Shown: positions 16,638 through 25,796, counted from the stretch's first letter. The stretch: 64,000 nucleotides of DNA from Phycisphaera sp. (GCA_016125285.1 WGMA01000006.1:62001-126000); one strand, 5' to 3'. Numbers and translations: made by a program. Notes: generated from the sequence alone by a model not told the origin.

Positions 16638-18074
16638 TCACGCCGTCGCCCGCTGGATCGCGCGACGGTGATACAGGAACTCGAACAGGTTGCCTTCGTG
16701 CGGCTGGTCCCACTTCGCCACGCTCGTGGGCATCGGCCCGAGGTTCAGCCGCTGGATCAGCGGGCTGCACAGCAGGTCCGTGATGAAGCCGGTGTCTTCG
16801 GTGATCGCGGTGACCACGAGCGACTGGCCGATCTTGTCGAGCATCTCGGCCTGCGGCATCTCGGTGACCGACACGAACGGGAACATGTACTCGCGGTTGG
16901 CCAGCGGGTGATCCCAGCTGTCGCAGCGGATGACGGTCGGCAGGGCGTAGGTGATGCCGGCGACCTCGGCGACGCGCGGGGCGCCGCCGCGCTTGGTCGA
17001 CGTCACGTCCTCGGCGCCGGGCGTGGTGAGTCCGTCGTCGATCTGCTCGGTGGCCCACGCCGCCATCGCGGGGTTCGCCATGCCGCTGAGCTGAGCGTTC
17101 TTGTCGTCGCGCGGCAGTGGCTTGATCTCCGCCAGCCGCTCGGCCAACGCCTCGGCGATCTCCCGCCCGTGTCGCGGCACGACGATCGACGACGCGTTGA
17201 TGCAGCTGCGACCGCTGTTCGCCGCGACCGATTTGACCAGCACGTCGAGGTAGTCCTTCCAGTTGTCGATCTTGTCCTCGCCGATGAGCACCTTCGACCA
17301 GCCGGGCCCGTGCACCTCGACACGCGGATTGCCCGCGTGCTTTTCGACGGTCGCCTGCCCGCCGAAGATGATCGAGCGGTCGCACACGTCGGTCACGGCG
17401 TTGGAGCCTTCGTGGTCGGTCGGGTAGAAGCCGAACGCCTCCGGCGGCGCGCCCGCGGCGATGAACGCCTGGATGACGCGGTAGGGAGTGAACGGCTCCT
17501 CGCTGCCGGGCTTGAGGATCACCGGGATCTTCAGCGCGATCGCCGGCATCCAGAGGCTGTTGACGCCCGGCGAGTTGCTCGGCAGCACCACGCCCAGCGA
17601 CTTGGTCGTCGGGAAGTAGCTGACGGGCACGCCGTCCTGCTCGCCGAACCCCGCGTCGAGCACCTTCAGGTCGATTCCGCGTGTCAGTCCCTTGAGGATG
17701 ATCGGCATCTCGACGAACACCTCGTGCACCTTCGCCATGTTGGCGCGGACGAGCGTGTGCGGCAGGCCGGACGTCTGCGACAGGTTGTCGATGTACTGGT
17801 CGGCGGTCTGCGTCGTGTCGCCGAACGGCAGCTCGGCCTTCATGAACAGCTCGCCGGCCTTGGCGCAGATGGCGAGCAGCTCGTCGGACGAGTAACCGCG
17901 GAGGATCTCACGCGCCTCGCCGAAGCGTTTGGCGTCACGCTTGATGACGCCGGCGTTGACGATCGACATCTCGACCAGCGGCTCGTCGCTGCCCAGCGGC
18001 GTGACGGCGCGCGTGTCGAGGCTGACGTAGGGCTTGCCGAGGCGGAGCGCCGGAATGTGTGGAAGCGGATTCAT
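16638..18074 (-). CDS. Aldehyde dehydrogenase superfamily protein, possibly acyl-CoA-reductase-like
   Basis: 478 residues. The catalytic Cys lies in AANSGRSCINASSIVVP and the substrate-access/NAD segment in LGVVLPSNSPGVNSLWMPAIALKIPVILKPGS. The sequence departs from standard aldehyde dehydrogenases (FGG where FTGS is usual) and looks closer to acyl-CoA reductases of the LuxC sort; this is a judgement by eye. Its ATG 18074 overlaps the stop of the four-helix-bundle gene as ATGA, and its upstream region, including any ribosome site, is made of heptamer repeats. It is followed by the iron alcohol dehydrogenase. Probable role: oxidation or reduction of an aldehyde made or used by the neighbours. 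Confidence 0.85.
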   Translation of the reverse strand: MNPLPHIPALRLGKPYVSLDTRAVTPLGSDEPLVEMSIVNAGVIKRDAKRFGEAREILRGYSSDELLAICAKAGELFMKAELPFGDTTQTADQYIDNLSQTSGLPHTLVRANMAKVHEVFVEMPIILKGLTRGIDLKVLDAGFGEQDGVPVSYFPTTKSLGVVLPSNSPGVNSLWMPAIALKIPVILKPGSEEPFTPYRVIQAFIAAGAPPEAFGFYPTDHEGSNAVTDVCDRSIIFGGQATVEKHAGNPRVEVHGPGWSKVLIGEDKIDNWKDYLDVLVKSVAANSGRSCINASSIVVPRHGREIAEALAERLAEIKPLPRDDKNAQLSGMANPAMAAWATEQIDDGLTTPGAEDVTSTKRGGAPRVAEVAGITYALPTVIRCDSWDHPLANREYMFPFVSVTEMPQAEMLDKIGQSLVVTAITEDTGFITDLLCSPLIQRLNLGPMPTSVAKWDQPHEGNLFEFLYHRRAIQRATA

Positions 18075-18484
18075 TTTCCATTTTCCATTGGCCGTTTTCC
18101 ATTTTCCATTGCGGAAACACGGCGGTTGGTTCTGACAGTCTTGACCGACGCGGTGATGATGCGGGCGAGTTGGGTCGCCTCGTCAAGCAGGTCATCAAGC
18201 TTCGAGGCCTTGACCAGGTTTGTTCTGCTAATCACACGCATCCAGATCACCGTTTCGTTGAGTTCCTTTTGGACAATTCCGAGCTTGTGCTTGAAGTCGG
18301 CGCGGCTCTCCGCGCCGCGGGCTTCTCCGTAGTTGGGTGCTGGAGAGGTGCCTGATCGCAGGATCTGGCTCGCGATGTGCCGCCCGGCGTTCGAGTCGGG
18401 CAGGTGATCTGCGAGCTTGATGATCCTCGCGGCGAATTCTTCCAGTCGGTTCTGTAGCTCATCGGCTTGCTGCTGATTCTCCAT
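18071..18484 (-). CDS. Four-helix-bundle protein (S23/IVP-like)
   Basis: 137 residues from ATG 18484 (MENQQQADEL), with GGGGGA upstream. The helical sequence with IASQILRSGTSPAPNYGEARGAESRADFKHKLGIVQKE is typical of the free-standing four-helix-bundle family related to proteins encoded in 23S rRNA intervening sequences and to Avd of diversity-generating retroelements. Function unknown. The last dozen residues are translated heptamer repeat. The gene is bracketed by inverted arrays of the same repeat family and interrupts the aldehyde dehydrogenase/AMP-ligase set, so it looks like an inserted unit. No reverse transcriptase or rRNA is nearby. Confidence 0.85.
   Translation of the reverse strand: MENQQQADELQNRLEEFAARIIKLADHLPDSNAGRHIASQILRSGTSPAPNYGEARGAESRADFKHKLGIVQKELNETVIWMRVISRTNLVKASKLDDLLDEATQLARIITASVKTVRTNRRVSAMENGKRPMENGK
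18072..18113. repeat. 7-base-period repeat array (GGAAAAT family), left arm
   Basis: On the minus strand the array reads GGAAAAT, GGAAAAC, GGCCAAT, GGAAAAT, GGAAAAT, GA. It encodes the last residues of the four-helix-bundle protein (a MENGK-type tail) and runs into the ATG of the aldehyde dehydrogenase gene. The inverted partner is at 18495-18537, on the other side of the small gene. A nearly identical array lies at 31549-31591. Confidence 0.85.
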
Positions 18485-18494
18485 CGCGTCCCCC

Positions 18495-18537
18495 GAAATG
18501 GAAAATGGCAAATGGAAATTGGAAAATGGAAAATCAA
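18495..18537. repeat. 7-base-period repeat array (GGAAAAT family), right arm
   Basis: On the plus strand: GAAAATG, GCAAATG, GAAATTG, GAAAATG, GAAAATC. It is the inverted counterpart of the array at 18072-18113. The stop codon of the AMP-ligase-like gene (TGA, 18534-18536) lies inside it. Confidence 0.85.
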
Positions 18538-19631
18538 TAAACCCCTTCCACGATGTTCTTCTTCTGCGCGCCGAACGGGCGCACGTCGCCCACGCCGTCC
18601 CAGGCGAACTGCTTACAGGGTCTACGCCGGATGACCTCGTCGCGTTCGAGGAATCGGGGCAGGAACAGCTCTTTCGTCAGCGTCGTCAGCTCGACGCGGC
18701 CCCACTCGTCGTAGTCCACGAGCTGGTCCGTCTGGTCAGGGTTGACCACACGCAGCACGGCACGCGGCTGGGGCGCGTAGTAGGTGATCGAGTAGTTGTC
18801 CTCGGGCGTCAGCGGCTTGTGCGCGGCCAGGCCCATCAGCGTGTTGCCGTAGGTCGGCACGAGCTTCGCCTTGTTCTCGAGCACCTCTTCGATGAGGAAG
18901 CGCACGTACTGCGGCGTCATCGTCGTGCCGCCGACGAAGCAGCCCTTGATGCCCGCGTTGGGGATGCTGACACGCTCGGCGAGCGCTTCAAGGAGCTTCG
19001 GCGTGGTGAACAGCGCGCTGATCTTGCGGTGCTTCATGATCATCACGGCCTGGTCGACGGCGTGCGTCATGTACGCCTTGGCCTGATCGAACTGCTGCGT
19101 GCCGATCAGCTTCTTGACCCAGCGCGGGTCGAGGTCGATGAACATGCAGGACGAGCCGCGGTAGTTGGCGAGGTGCTCGATGGCGAGGCGGAGTCGGCGG
19201 GGGCCGGTCGGGCCGACCATCAGCCAGTTGCCGCCGCGGGGGAACGCGTCGTCGTCGAGCGTGTCGGAGAACTGTTCGTAGTCGATCTTGTAGTCGTCCC
19301 ATCCGATGCGTTGCTTGGGCATGCCGGTGGTGCCGCCGGTCTCGAAGACGCAGTAGGGGCGTCCCTTGAAGGGCTGCGGGACCCAGCGTTCGGGCTGCTC
19401 GTAGCGGAGCCAGTCGTCCTGGAAGTGCGGGAAGAGCCGCGCGACGTCGGCGAAGCACGTGACGTCGGTCAGCGGATCGAAGTCCGCGTGCTTCTCTTTC
19501 CACTCCAGCCAGAACGGGCAGCCGGTGTCGTCGGAGAAGTGCCAGCGGACGATTTCGACGGCGTGCTCGTCGAGGCGCTGTGCGGCCTCGGCGATCGCCG
19601 ACTCCTGTGGGGCGGTTGCATTCGCGGTCAT
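18534..19631 (-). CDS. AMP-ligase-like protein (PaaK/LuxE-like adenylate-forming family)
   Basis: 365 residues from ATG 19631 (MTANATAPQES). It carries FETGGTTGMPKQR, the adenylate-forming P-loop, and PTYGNTLMGLA, the equivalent of the PaaK YGxTE region. The usual YRTGD is replaced by a GDVRPFG segment, and the protein is shorter than PaaK, more like LuxE-type acyl-protein synthetases. It probably activates a carboxylic acid. Downstream in the same direction are the four-helix-bundle gene, aldehyde dehydrogenase and alcohol dehydrogenase, so acid activation followed by reduction is plausible. The open frame continues upstream as antisense of the symporter gene; that part is not coding. Confidence 0.8.
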   Translation of the reverse strand: MTANATAPQESAIAEAAQRLDEHAVEIVRWHFSDDTGCPFWLEWKEKHADFDPLTDVTCFADVARLFPHFQDDWLRYEQPERWVPQPFKGRPYCVFETGGTTGMPKQRIGWDDYKIDYEQFSDTLDDDAFPRGGNWLMVGPTGPRRLRLAIEHLANYRGSSCMFIDLDPRWVKKLIGTQQFDQAKAYMTHAVDQAVMIMKHRKISALFTTPKLLEALAERVSIPNAGIKGCFVGGTTMTPQYVRFLIEEVLENKAKLVPTYGNTLMGLAAHKPLTPEDNYSITYYAPQPRAVLRVVNPDQTDQLVDYDEWGRVELTTLTKELFLPRFLERDEVIRRRPCKQFAWDGVGDVRPFGAQKKNIVEGVY

Positions 19632-19687
19632 CTTGCCAGTCTCGCTCGATCGAACGTTCGATCGGGTGGGTTGGAGGTGAAGGCGAC

Positions 19688-21310
19688 TTACTGCCCGGCG
19701 TCGGCCGAGCTGTCGATGAAGAATTTGTCTACGGTTTCCGCCGGCAGCGGCTTGGTCAGCAACGACACCACGACCAGCGACACGGCGGACGCCAGGAAGA
19801 TGAACGTCACGGGCATCATGCCCAGGACCAGCGCCTCGTCTTCCGAGCCCTCGGGCTTCACCGCGAGGATGTCGCGGTAGAAGAACACGGACCAGACGAT
19901 GGCGGTGACGATGATGCAGGCGAACGCGCCGGCCCGGGTCACGCGTCGCCAGTACACGGACGCGAACACCAGCGGGAACAACGCGGCGAAACCGCTGAAG
20001 CACCACACGCCCAGGTCGAACACGCTCTCCTGACGCTTCGCGTCGCTCATCATGTACAGCGCCAGCAGGTACGTCGTGAGGACGATGCCGAGGATGAACA
20101 GACGCGAGATGAGGATCTTCTGCTTGTCGGTGAACTTGTCCTTGCGCTTGCCGTGGGTGACGACGTCGGTGGTGAACATGGTGCCGAGGCACATGAACTG
20201 CGAGTCGAGCGACGACATGATCGCCGCGAGCACGCCCGCGCCGACCAGGCCGCTGAGCACGGGGTCGTGCACGAGGCTGCCGACCATGCGTCCGAGCATC
20301 GTGTTGGGCTTGCCGTGGATGCCGAAGTGCGCCGCGGCCCAGATGCCGATGAGGATGCAGGGCACCCACACGATGGCGATGAAGATCGGGTGCGCGACGA
20401 CGGTGAGTCGGAACGACTTGGCGCTCTTGGCCGTCAGCCAGTGCTGGAACAGGTGCGGGAACATGCCGACCGACAGCGGCACGAAGAAGTAGGACATGAA
20501 CTGCAGCTGTCCCATCTGATCGCCGCGCGCCAGTCGCGGCGCGGCCTGCTCGCTGCTCGCCACGAGCTCGGACGCGGCGGACAGTCCGCCGAGCTTGTTG
20601 GAGATGGTGTAGAACGCGATGATCCCGGTGACCATGAACACGATGGTCTGCATCGTGTTGGCCCACACCGCGCCGCGCAGCCCGCCGAAGAACACGTAGA
20701 ACAGCACGATGAAGCAGATCACCCCGGCGCCCAGCCACGGCGGCAGTCCGCCGGCCAGCGGGCTGGGGATGACCTTGCCGTTGGGCAGGTGCACGTCGGG
20801 CATCGGGAAGCTCTCGGGGAACATGCCGGACGTCGTGGCCTGCAGGAACTTGCCCGCGGCGATCACGCCCACGAGCAGGTACGGGATGAGCAGCAGCACG
20901 AGGATCGGGAACAGCAGGTAGCCGAACGCGTTGGAGTCGAAGCGGTCGCGGAAGTACGCGCACTGCGTCATGTACCCGTAGCGTTTGCCGATCGCCCACA
21001 GGCGGATGCCGATCAGGAAGAACACCATCGAGTGCACGAGGCCCGACCACGACGCGAGCATGCCGTACACGCCGATGCCCGACTCGTACGCCTTGCCGGT
21101 CGACCCGACGAGCGCGAAGCCGGTCATGGTCGTGCCGAACACCGACATCAGCAGCAGGAACGGCCCGATGGAGCGGCTGACGACGAAGTAGTCGGCCGAC
21201 GTGCCCTTGAAGAGCTTGGCGGTCACCAGCCCCAGCCCCACGAGCAGGGCGAGGTAACCGGCGATGACGTACAACGGGACGAGGCTCTCGGCCGCGAGAA
21301 CTGCGGTCAT
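19688..21310 (-). CDS. Sodium:solute symporter (SSS family)
   Basis: 540 residues with about 13 membrane helices. Family features include the N-terminal helix followed by SADYFVVSRSIGPFLLLMSVFGTTMTGFALVGSTGKAY-type segments (TM1-TM2), YVFFGGLRGAVWANTMQ in the middle and AAIMSSLDSQFMCLGTMFTTDV, which matches the sodium-site helix of SSS proteins. It imports a small organic solute with Na+ across the inner membrane. Its ATG overlaps the TAA of the small upstream gene (TAATG), so the two are translationally coupled. The substrate is not predictable from sequence. Confidence 0.95.
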   Translation of the reverse strand: MTAVLAAESLVPLYVIAGYLALLVGLGLVTAKLFKGTSADYFVVSRSIGPFLLLMSVFGTTMTGFALVGSTGKAYESGIGVYGMLASWSGLVHSMVFFLIGIRLWAIGKRYGYMTQCAYFRDRFDSNAFGYLLFPILVLLLIPYLLVGVIAAGKFLQATTSGMFPESFPMPDVHLPNGKVIPSPLAGGLPPWLGAGVICFIVLFYVFFGGLRGAVWANTMQTIVFMVTGIIAFYTISNKLGGLSAASELVASSEQAAPRLARGDQMGQLQFMSYFFVPLSVGMFPHLFQHWLTAKSAKSFRLTVVAHPIFIAIVWVPCILIGIWAAAHFGIHGKPNTMLGRMVGSLVHDPVLSGLVGAGVLAAIMSSLDSQFMCLGTMFTTDVVTHGKRKDKFTDKQKILISRLFILGIVLTTYLLALYMMSDAKRQESVFDLGVWCFSGFAALFPLVFASVYWRRVTRAGAFACIIVTAIVWSVFFYRDILAVKPEGSEDEALVLGMMPVTFIFLASAVSLVVVSLLTKPLPAETVDKFFIDSSADAGQ

Positions 21311-21591
21311 TAGTGCGCCCTTTCAGAATCGGCGGCGTCGCCGGAGTCGGTCGTCTCAAACTCGTCGGCCCATTCCTCGATGTGCGAGGGCCAGGCGAAC
21401 TTCACCGCCAGCAGCCACAGCACACCGACGGCGATCGAGTACGCGGCGTGATACGCCAGGCCGATCGGCATGAAGCCGAACACCAGCGTCCTGTCGTCCC
21501 AGAACCAGAAGTCGTGGTGCAGCACGATCATCAGCACGACCAGGAACCACACGACGTAGCGCATGGCGCTATTCGAAGTTGAGCCGCTCAT
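21310..21591 (-). CDS. Small membrane protein, DUF3311-type symporter partner
   Basis: 93 residues with two hydrophobic helices. The segment FWFWDDRTLVFGFMPIGLAYH followed by an HIEEWADEFE tail is characteristic of the small DUF3311-like proteins found directly before SSS symporters. ATG 21591 overlaps the TGA of the upstream propeller gene (ATGA) and its stop overlaps the symporter start, making a chain of three coupled genes. Probably an accessory subunit of the symporter. Confidence 0.88.
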   Translation of the reverse strand: MSGSTSNSAMRYVVWFLVVLMIVLHHDFWFWDDRTLVFGFMPIGLAYHAAYSIAVGVLWLLAVKFAWPSHIEEWADEFETTDSGDAADSERAH

Positions 21592-23237
21592 TCGGCGCCC
21601 GCCTTCGACTTGATCGCGTACAGCTGCGTGGTCGTCGCGACGTAGATCGTGTTGTTCGCCGTGATCGGCGTCGAGTAGATCGGGTCCGGGAACGTGACCG
21701 TGTTGATCAGCTTCTTCTCACGACCGGCCGCGAAGATCAGCATGTCGCCGTCCTCGTTGCCGATGTAGACCTTGCCGTCGGCGTACATCGGTGAGCCCCA
21801 GATGTGGCTCAGCGTGTCGTGCTTCCACACCAGCTCGCCGGTCTTCGCGTCCAGGCAGTACACGAACCCGCTGAAGTCGCCGGTGTAGATCAGTCCGTCG
21901 TGGATGGCCGGCGTGCACAGCGAGCGGTTGATCTTGTCGAAGTTCCAGATCACCGCGTGGTTCGGGTTGTCGGTGACGGTGGTTTCTTTCTCATCGACCA
22001 GCTGCGGCGACACGTCGCCGGACTTCGTCGGGTCGATGCACAGGAAGTTGCCGATGCCCTCGCCGTGCTCGGGGTCCTGGCCGATGTTCGCGTAGATCTT
22101 GCCCTCGTAGATGACGGGGCTGGCGATGAACTCGCTGGGGCCCTCGGGCTTGACGTACTTGATCTTCTCGAGCTTGCCCTTGCTGTCCTTGGTGTACACG
22201 CTGCCGTCGCGCTTGTAGCGGTACCACTTCGGGTCGCCGTCGCAGCGGAACTCCTCCTTGAGGATGTTGAAGTCGGGGTCGTCGGGGTCCTTGATCGGCG
22301 TGGCGTTGAAGCCGTACATGTAGCCGTCGGGCCCGGAGAACACGATCATGTCCTTGCCGCCGAGCTTGCCGTACGCCGGGCTCGACCAGCAGCCGTGCAG
22401 GATGCGTGACGAGATGCCCGACGCCTCCTCGCCCAGCAGCTTGCCGGTCATCTTGTCGAGGCAGATCAGCGTCGGCGCCTTGGGCGACGGGATGTTGGTG
22501 TGCGACCAGTCCACGCCGTTCGACGTGGCGCACCACACCTTGTCGCCGATCACCAGCGGGCTCGATGATGTGATGTTGTGCGGGAAGACGTTCAGCTCTT
22601 CACGCATGTCGAAGATCCACAGGATGTCGGCGTCGGTCGGCTTGACCTCCATCGGCGGCAGGGGGTTCTTGCCGTTGTAGGCCATGTGCTGGCCCTCGTC
22701 CTGGAATCCCTGGTTGCCGTTGGCCATGCCGTTGATGTCGAGGCACAGCACCTCGCAGCGGTTGGTCAGCACGTACACGCGGTCGCCGTCGATCGCCGGG
22801 CTCGAGCAGATGCCCAGGTACTCCCAGTCGCCGACCTTGCCGTCGCCCATCTTCGGCACCGTCAGCTGCCACAGCGTCTGCCCGTTCGCCGCGTCGATGC
22901 ACTTGAGCACCGAGAAGTCGCCCTTGAAACGCGGGTCCGGGTTGCCGTCGTTGTTCGTGCCGACGAACACCTTGCCCGCCGCCGCCGTCGGGTTGCCGTA
23001 GGTCTGCGAACCCATCTTCGCCACCCACTGCACGTTCTCCGTCGTCGCCATGTCGATGTGGTCCGAGTTGTCCTTGAACTCCCCGGCCTTCCACGACGTC
23101 GGCAGCCCCTGCGCGTCCTCCGACGCCATGTTCCGCGACGTCGAGTGGCCCCACATCGCCCAGTCGTCGGCGTACGCGTAGCCGCACAGGCACAACACCG
23201 CGGTCATCAGCATCAGGTTCGTCAGCTTCGTTTTCAT
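21588..23237 (-). CDS. Secreted PQQ-like beta-propeller protein
   Basis: 549 residues. A signal peptide (MKTKLTNLMLMTAVLCLCGYAYADD, cleavage after AYA) is followed by a BamB/quinoprotein-type propeller with repeats such as NPTAAAGKVFVGTN, CSSPAIDGDRVYVLT and GSPMYADGKVYIGNEDGDMLIF. Its blade spacing resembles quinoprotein alcohol dehydrogenases, but PQQ ligands could not be confirmed. AGAGGA precedes ATG 23237 by seven bases. It is translationally coupled to the DUF3311-type and symporter genes, so periplasmic capture or oxidation of the transported compound is a reasonable hypothesis. Confidence 0.9.
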   Translation of the reverse strand: MKTKLTNLMLMTAVLCLCGYAYADDWAMWGHSTSRNMASEDAQGLPTSWKAGEFKDNSDHIDMATTENVQWVAKMGSQTYGNPTAAAGKVFVGTNNDGNPDPRFKGDFSVLKCIDAANGQTLWQLTVPKMGDGKVGDWEYLGICSSPAIDGDRVYVLTNRCEVLCLDINGMANGNQGFQDEGQHMAYNGKNPLPPMEVKPTDADILWIFDMREELNVFPHNITSSSPLVIGDKVWCATSNGVDWSHTNIPSPKAPTLICLDKMTGKLLGEEASGISSRILHGCWSSPAYGKLGGKDMIVFSGPDGYMYGFNATPIKDPDDPDFNILKEEFRCDGDPKWYRYKRDGSVYTKDSKGKLEKIKYVKPEGPSEFIASPVIYEGKIYANIGQDPEHGEGIGNFLCIDPTKSGDVSPQLVDEKETTVTDNPNHAVIWNFDKINRSLCTPAIHDGLIYTGDFSGFVYCLDAKTGELVWKHDTLSHIWGSPMYADGKVYIGNEDGDMLIFAAGREKKLINTVTFPDPIYSTPITANNTIYVATTTQLYAIKSKAGAE

Positions 23238-23317
23238 GATCGATCCTCTTTAGGAATTCCCACCGCCCAAATCCCACCGTCCGATGCGTCGCACACTTCC
23301 TTAGTGCGCCGGACGTG

Positions 23318-23363
23318 TCATTTGGTCACTGGTCACGGGTCACGGGTCATTGGTGCTTGGTCA
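23318..23363. repeat. 7-base-period repeat array (GGTCACT/GGTCATT family)
   Basis: Plus-strand units GGTCACT, GGTCACG, GGTCACG, GGTCATT, GGTGCTT, GGTCATC run without interruption up to the stop codon of the next propeller gene. No inverted partner is obvious nearby. The unit is close to the CCAATGA/TTGGTCA family around the NIPSNAP gene at 34-36 kb. Confidence 0.75.
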
Positions 23364-25796
23364 TCACTTGGTGTTCGGCGTGATCTTCACGTTGTCGATG
23401 TACACGCGGTACTTCTCGTCGGAGCTGAAACCGAACAGGCCCGGCGAGCCGTTGGGGTGCGCGTGCGCGTGGGGCACCTCGATCGTCCAGTCGGCCGGCT
23501 CGTCCTCGTCACGCGGCCAGACCTTCGCGCGGATCACGCCGCTGCCGTCGTCCGCCACGTCCACACGCGTCTTGAGCCGGTACCACTTCTTCGGCGTCAT
23601 CGAGAACGACGTGCTCTCCTTGACACGCTCCTGGTTCGAGTTCACCTCGATCACGTTGTAGTTGCCCTTGAGCACGATGATGTACCGCTGGTTGATCACG
23701 CCCACGTCGCCCATGCCGCGACGGTTGCCGTCGCTCATCACGTCCGCCGTCAGCGTGTAGTTGCTGTCCGACGGGTGGCCGATGAACGTGATCGCACGCT
23801 GCAGGATCCGGTTGTCCGTCGTCTTCGCCAGCACGTTCGAGCCGTCACGCTGACGCACCTCCCAGCGGAACCGCGCCTGGATCCACTGCAGCGGCGGGTA
23901 CGCGAACTTCTCGCCGTCCGTCGGGTGATCGATCGCGACCTTGAACCCCTCGAAGTCCTCCGAGTACGGCAGGTTCTCGACGATGCGCCCGCGGATCGTG
24001 CCCGACAGGCTGCCCGACGTCGCCTTGTACGCGCCCGCCGACGCCTTCGCGTCGTCCTTCGCCACCAGCACGCCCGCGTCGTTGAAGTCCGCGTCCATCT
24101 CCGCGTGCACCTTCGCCGTCGGCGGCACGAACCGCGCCCACTTCACGTCCTCCGCCTCGCCCACTCGCACGCCGTTCGCGTCGATCTTGTAGACCATGAA
24201 CGTCTGCTCCTTGCCCGGACGCAGCAGCACCTCCGCCGGCACGATCTGCAACGCCACCGCCTCGCCCGGCGTCGGCGCCGGCTCCGGCGCGACCGGCGCC
24301 GGCAGCCCCTCGGCGTTGCCACCCTTCTTGCCGAAGCAGTACAGACGCTTGGTCGTGTACACGTACACCTTGCCGTTCCAGATCGCCGGCGCGCCCAGGC
24401 AGAACACCTTCGCGCCCGGCTCCGTGAAGTCCACCTCGCTGAGGATCTCCGCGTCCGTGTCGCCCGGCTTGACGATGTAGAACTTGCCCTCGTTCATCGG
24501 CAGGTACAGCTTGCCGTCGCCCCACGTCGGCGACGCGTGGATCTGGTCCAGGCCCATCTTCTTCGACCACAGCTTCTTGCCCGTCTTCGACTCCACGCAC
24601 CACAGCACGCCCTTCTTGTCCACCTGGTACACACGCCCGTCGACCAGCACCGGCGAGCTGGTGAACATCGCGATGTCCTTGTCACGCCAGACCTCGATGT
24701 CCTGGCGCTCGATCTCGCGGATGCCGCCCTCGACCTTGCCCGCCGTCGTCGCGACGTTCAGGCCGATCAGGCTGCCGATCTGCGCCGCCAGCGGATCGTC
24801 CGCCGGCGCCGCGACGTTCAGCTCGTGCGGCAGGACCAGGATGTCGCCGTCCAGCACCGGCGAGGCGTTGATGCCGCCGGTGCCTTCCTGGAAGCGCCAC
24901 ACCGGCTTGCCCGTCCGCCCGTCGATGCACACCACGCTGCCCGAACCCAGGCCTGTGTAGAACAGCCGCTTGCCGCCGCGCGATTCGATGAACACGCTCG
25001 CGAAGTCCGAGTCCTTGAGGTACGGCGGGCCCACGCCAGCCGTCGCCGACCACACGAACTGGCCGCTCGATTTCTCGAACGCGTAGAACCGGTCACGCGG
25101 CGGACCCTCGCCGCCCCAGTTGCTCGACACGCCGCGCACGATCACGAAGTTCCCGTCGATCTTCGGCGCGCCCGTGCGCCCGTTCGGATAAGTGTTGCGG
25201 CCGAACTCCTCCATCATCGAGTGACGCCACAGCTCCTTGCCGTCCGGCGTGAAGCACATGAACAGGCCCGGCGACGTGATCAGGTACACGTTGCCCGTGT
25301 CCGGATCGATCGTCGGCGCGCCGATCGAGTAGCGGTCGTAGATCACGTCGCTCAGGAAGTCGGCGAATTCCTTCTCCCAGATCGTCTTGCCCGTCTCCTC
25401 GTCGACGCACGCCAGCACCTCGACGACGTCCTTGCCCTCGCCGCGATAGCCCCACGCGTACACGCGCCCGTTGGCGATCACCGGCGTGCCCCGGCCGTGC
25501 AGGTCCAGCGACCACAGCAGCGTGTCGTCGCTCAGCGACACCTTCTCCGGCAGGTTCTTCTCCAGCGACACACCCGTCTGCAGCGGCCCACGCCAGTGCA
25601 GCCACCCGTTGACCGCCGTGGTCTTGGCGCCGCCGTCGCCGCCGCTGCCGTCGCTCGGCTTCGCGTCACCACCGCCGCCGCCGGACCCGGTTTTTGTCGC
25701 GGATGCGGCCGCGTTCGGCGTGTTGTTGTCGGAGCAGGCGGCGCACATCATCGACAGCGCCGTCACGATGCAGAGCACGGAGATTTGCTTCGTCAC
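23364..25796 (-). CDS. Large PQQ-like propeller protein with C-terminal jelly-roll domain
   Basis: 810 residues starting at GTG 25796 (VTKQISVLCIVTA), with AGAAGG upstream. The N-terminus looks like a signal or lipoprotein leader ending near CAACSDNN; the lipobox is imperfect. After a Gly/Ser linker comes a propeller domain (to about residue 480; LHWRGPLQTGV, FYTGLGSGSVVCIDGRTG), then a beta-sandwich region (about 520-810) ending FSSDEKYRVYIDNVKI, like DUF1080/LamG sugar-binding folds. Extracytoplasmic. It lies 126 bases upstream of the second propeller gene and is divergent from the MarR gene, which may control it. Confidence 0.88.
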   Translation of the reverse strand: MTKQISVLCIVTALSMMCAACSDNNTPNAAASATKTGSGGGGGDAKPSDGSGGDGGAKTTAVNGWLHWRGPLQTGVSLEKNLPEKVSLSDDTLLWSLDLHGRGTPVIANGRVYAWGYRGEGKDVVEVLACVDEETGKTIWEKEFADFLSDVIYDRYSIGAPTIDPDTGNVYLITSPGLFMCFTPDGKELWRHSMMEEFGRNTYPNGRTGAPKIDGNFVIVRGVSSNWGGEGPPRDRFYAFEKSSGQFVWSATAGVGPPYLKDSDFASVFIESRGGKRLFYTGLGSGSVVCIDGRTGKPVWRFQEGTGGINASPVLDGDILVLPHELNVAAPADDPLAAQIGSLIGLNVATTAGKVEGGIREIERQDIEVWRDKDIAMFTSSPVLVDGRVYQVDKKGVLWCVESKTGKKLWSKKMGLDQIHASPTWGDGKLYLPMNEGKFYIVKPGDTDAEILSEVDFTEPGAKVFCLGAPAIWNGKVYVYTTKRLYCFGKKGGNAEGLPAPVAPEPAPTPGEAVALQIVPAEVLLRPGKEQTFMVYKIDANGVRVGEAEDVKWARFVPPTAKVHAEMDADFNDAGVLVAKDDAKASAGAYKATSGSLSGTIRGRIVENLPYSEDFEGFKVAIDHPTDGEKFAYPPLQWIQARFRWEVRQRDGSNVLAKTTDNRILQRAITFIGHPSDSNYTLTADVMSDGNRRGMGDVGVINQRYIIVLKGNYNVIEVNSNQERVKESTSFSMTPKKWYRLKTRVDVADDGSGVIRAKVWPRDEDEPADWTIEVPHAHAHPNGSPGLFGFSSDEKYRVYIDNVKITPNTK

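Noticed and set aside
18534-21359. 941-residue minus-strand frame joined to the AMP-ligase gene
   Set aside because: The upstream part is an antisense-frame shadow of the symporter gene; the ligase starts at 19631.
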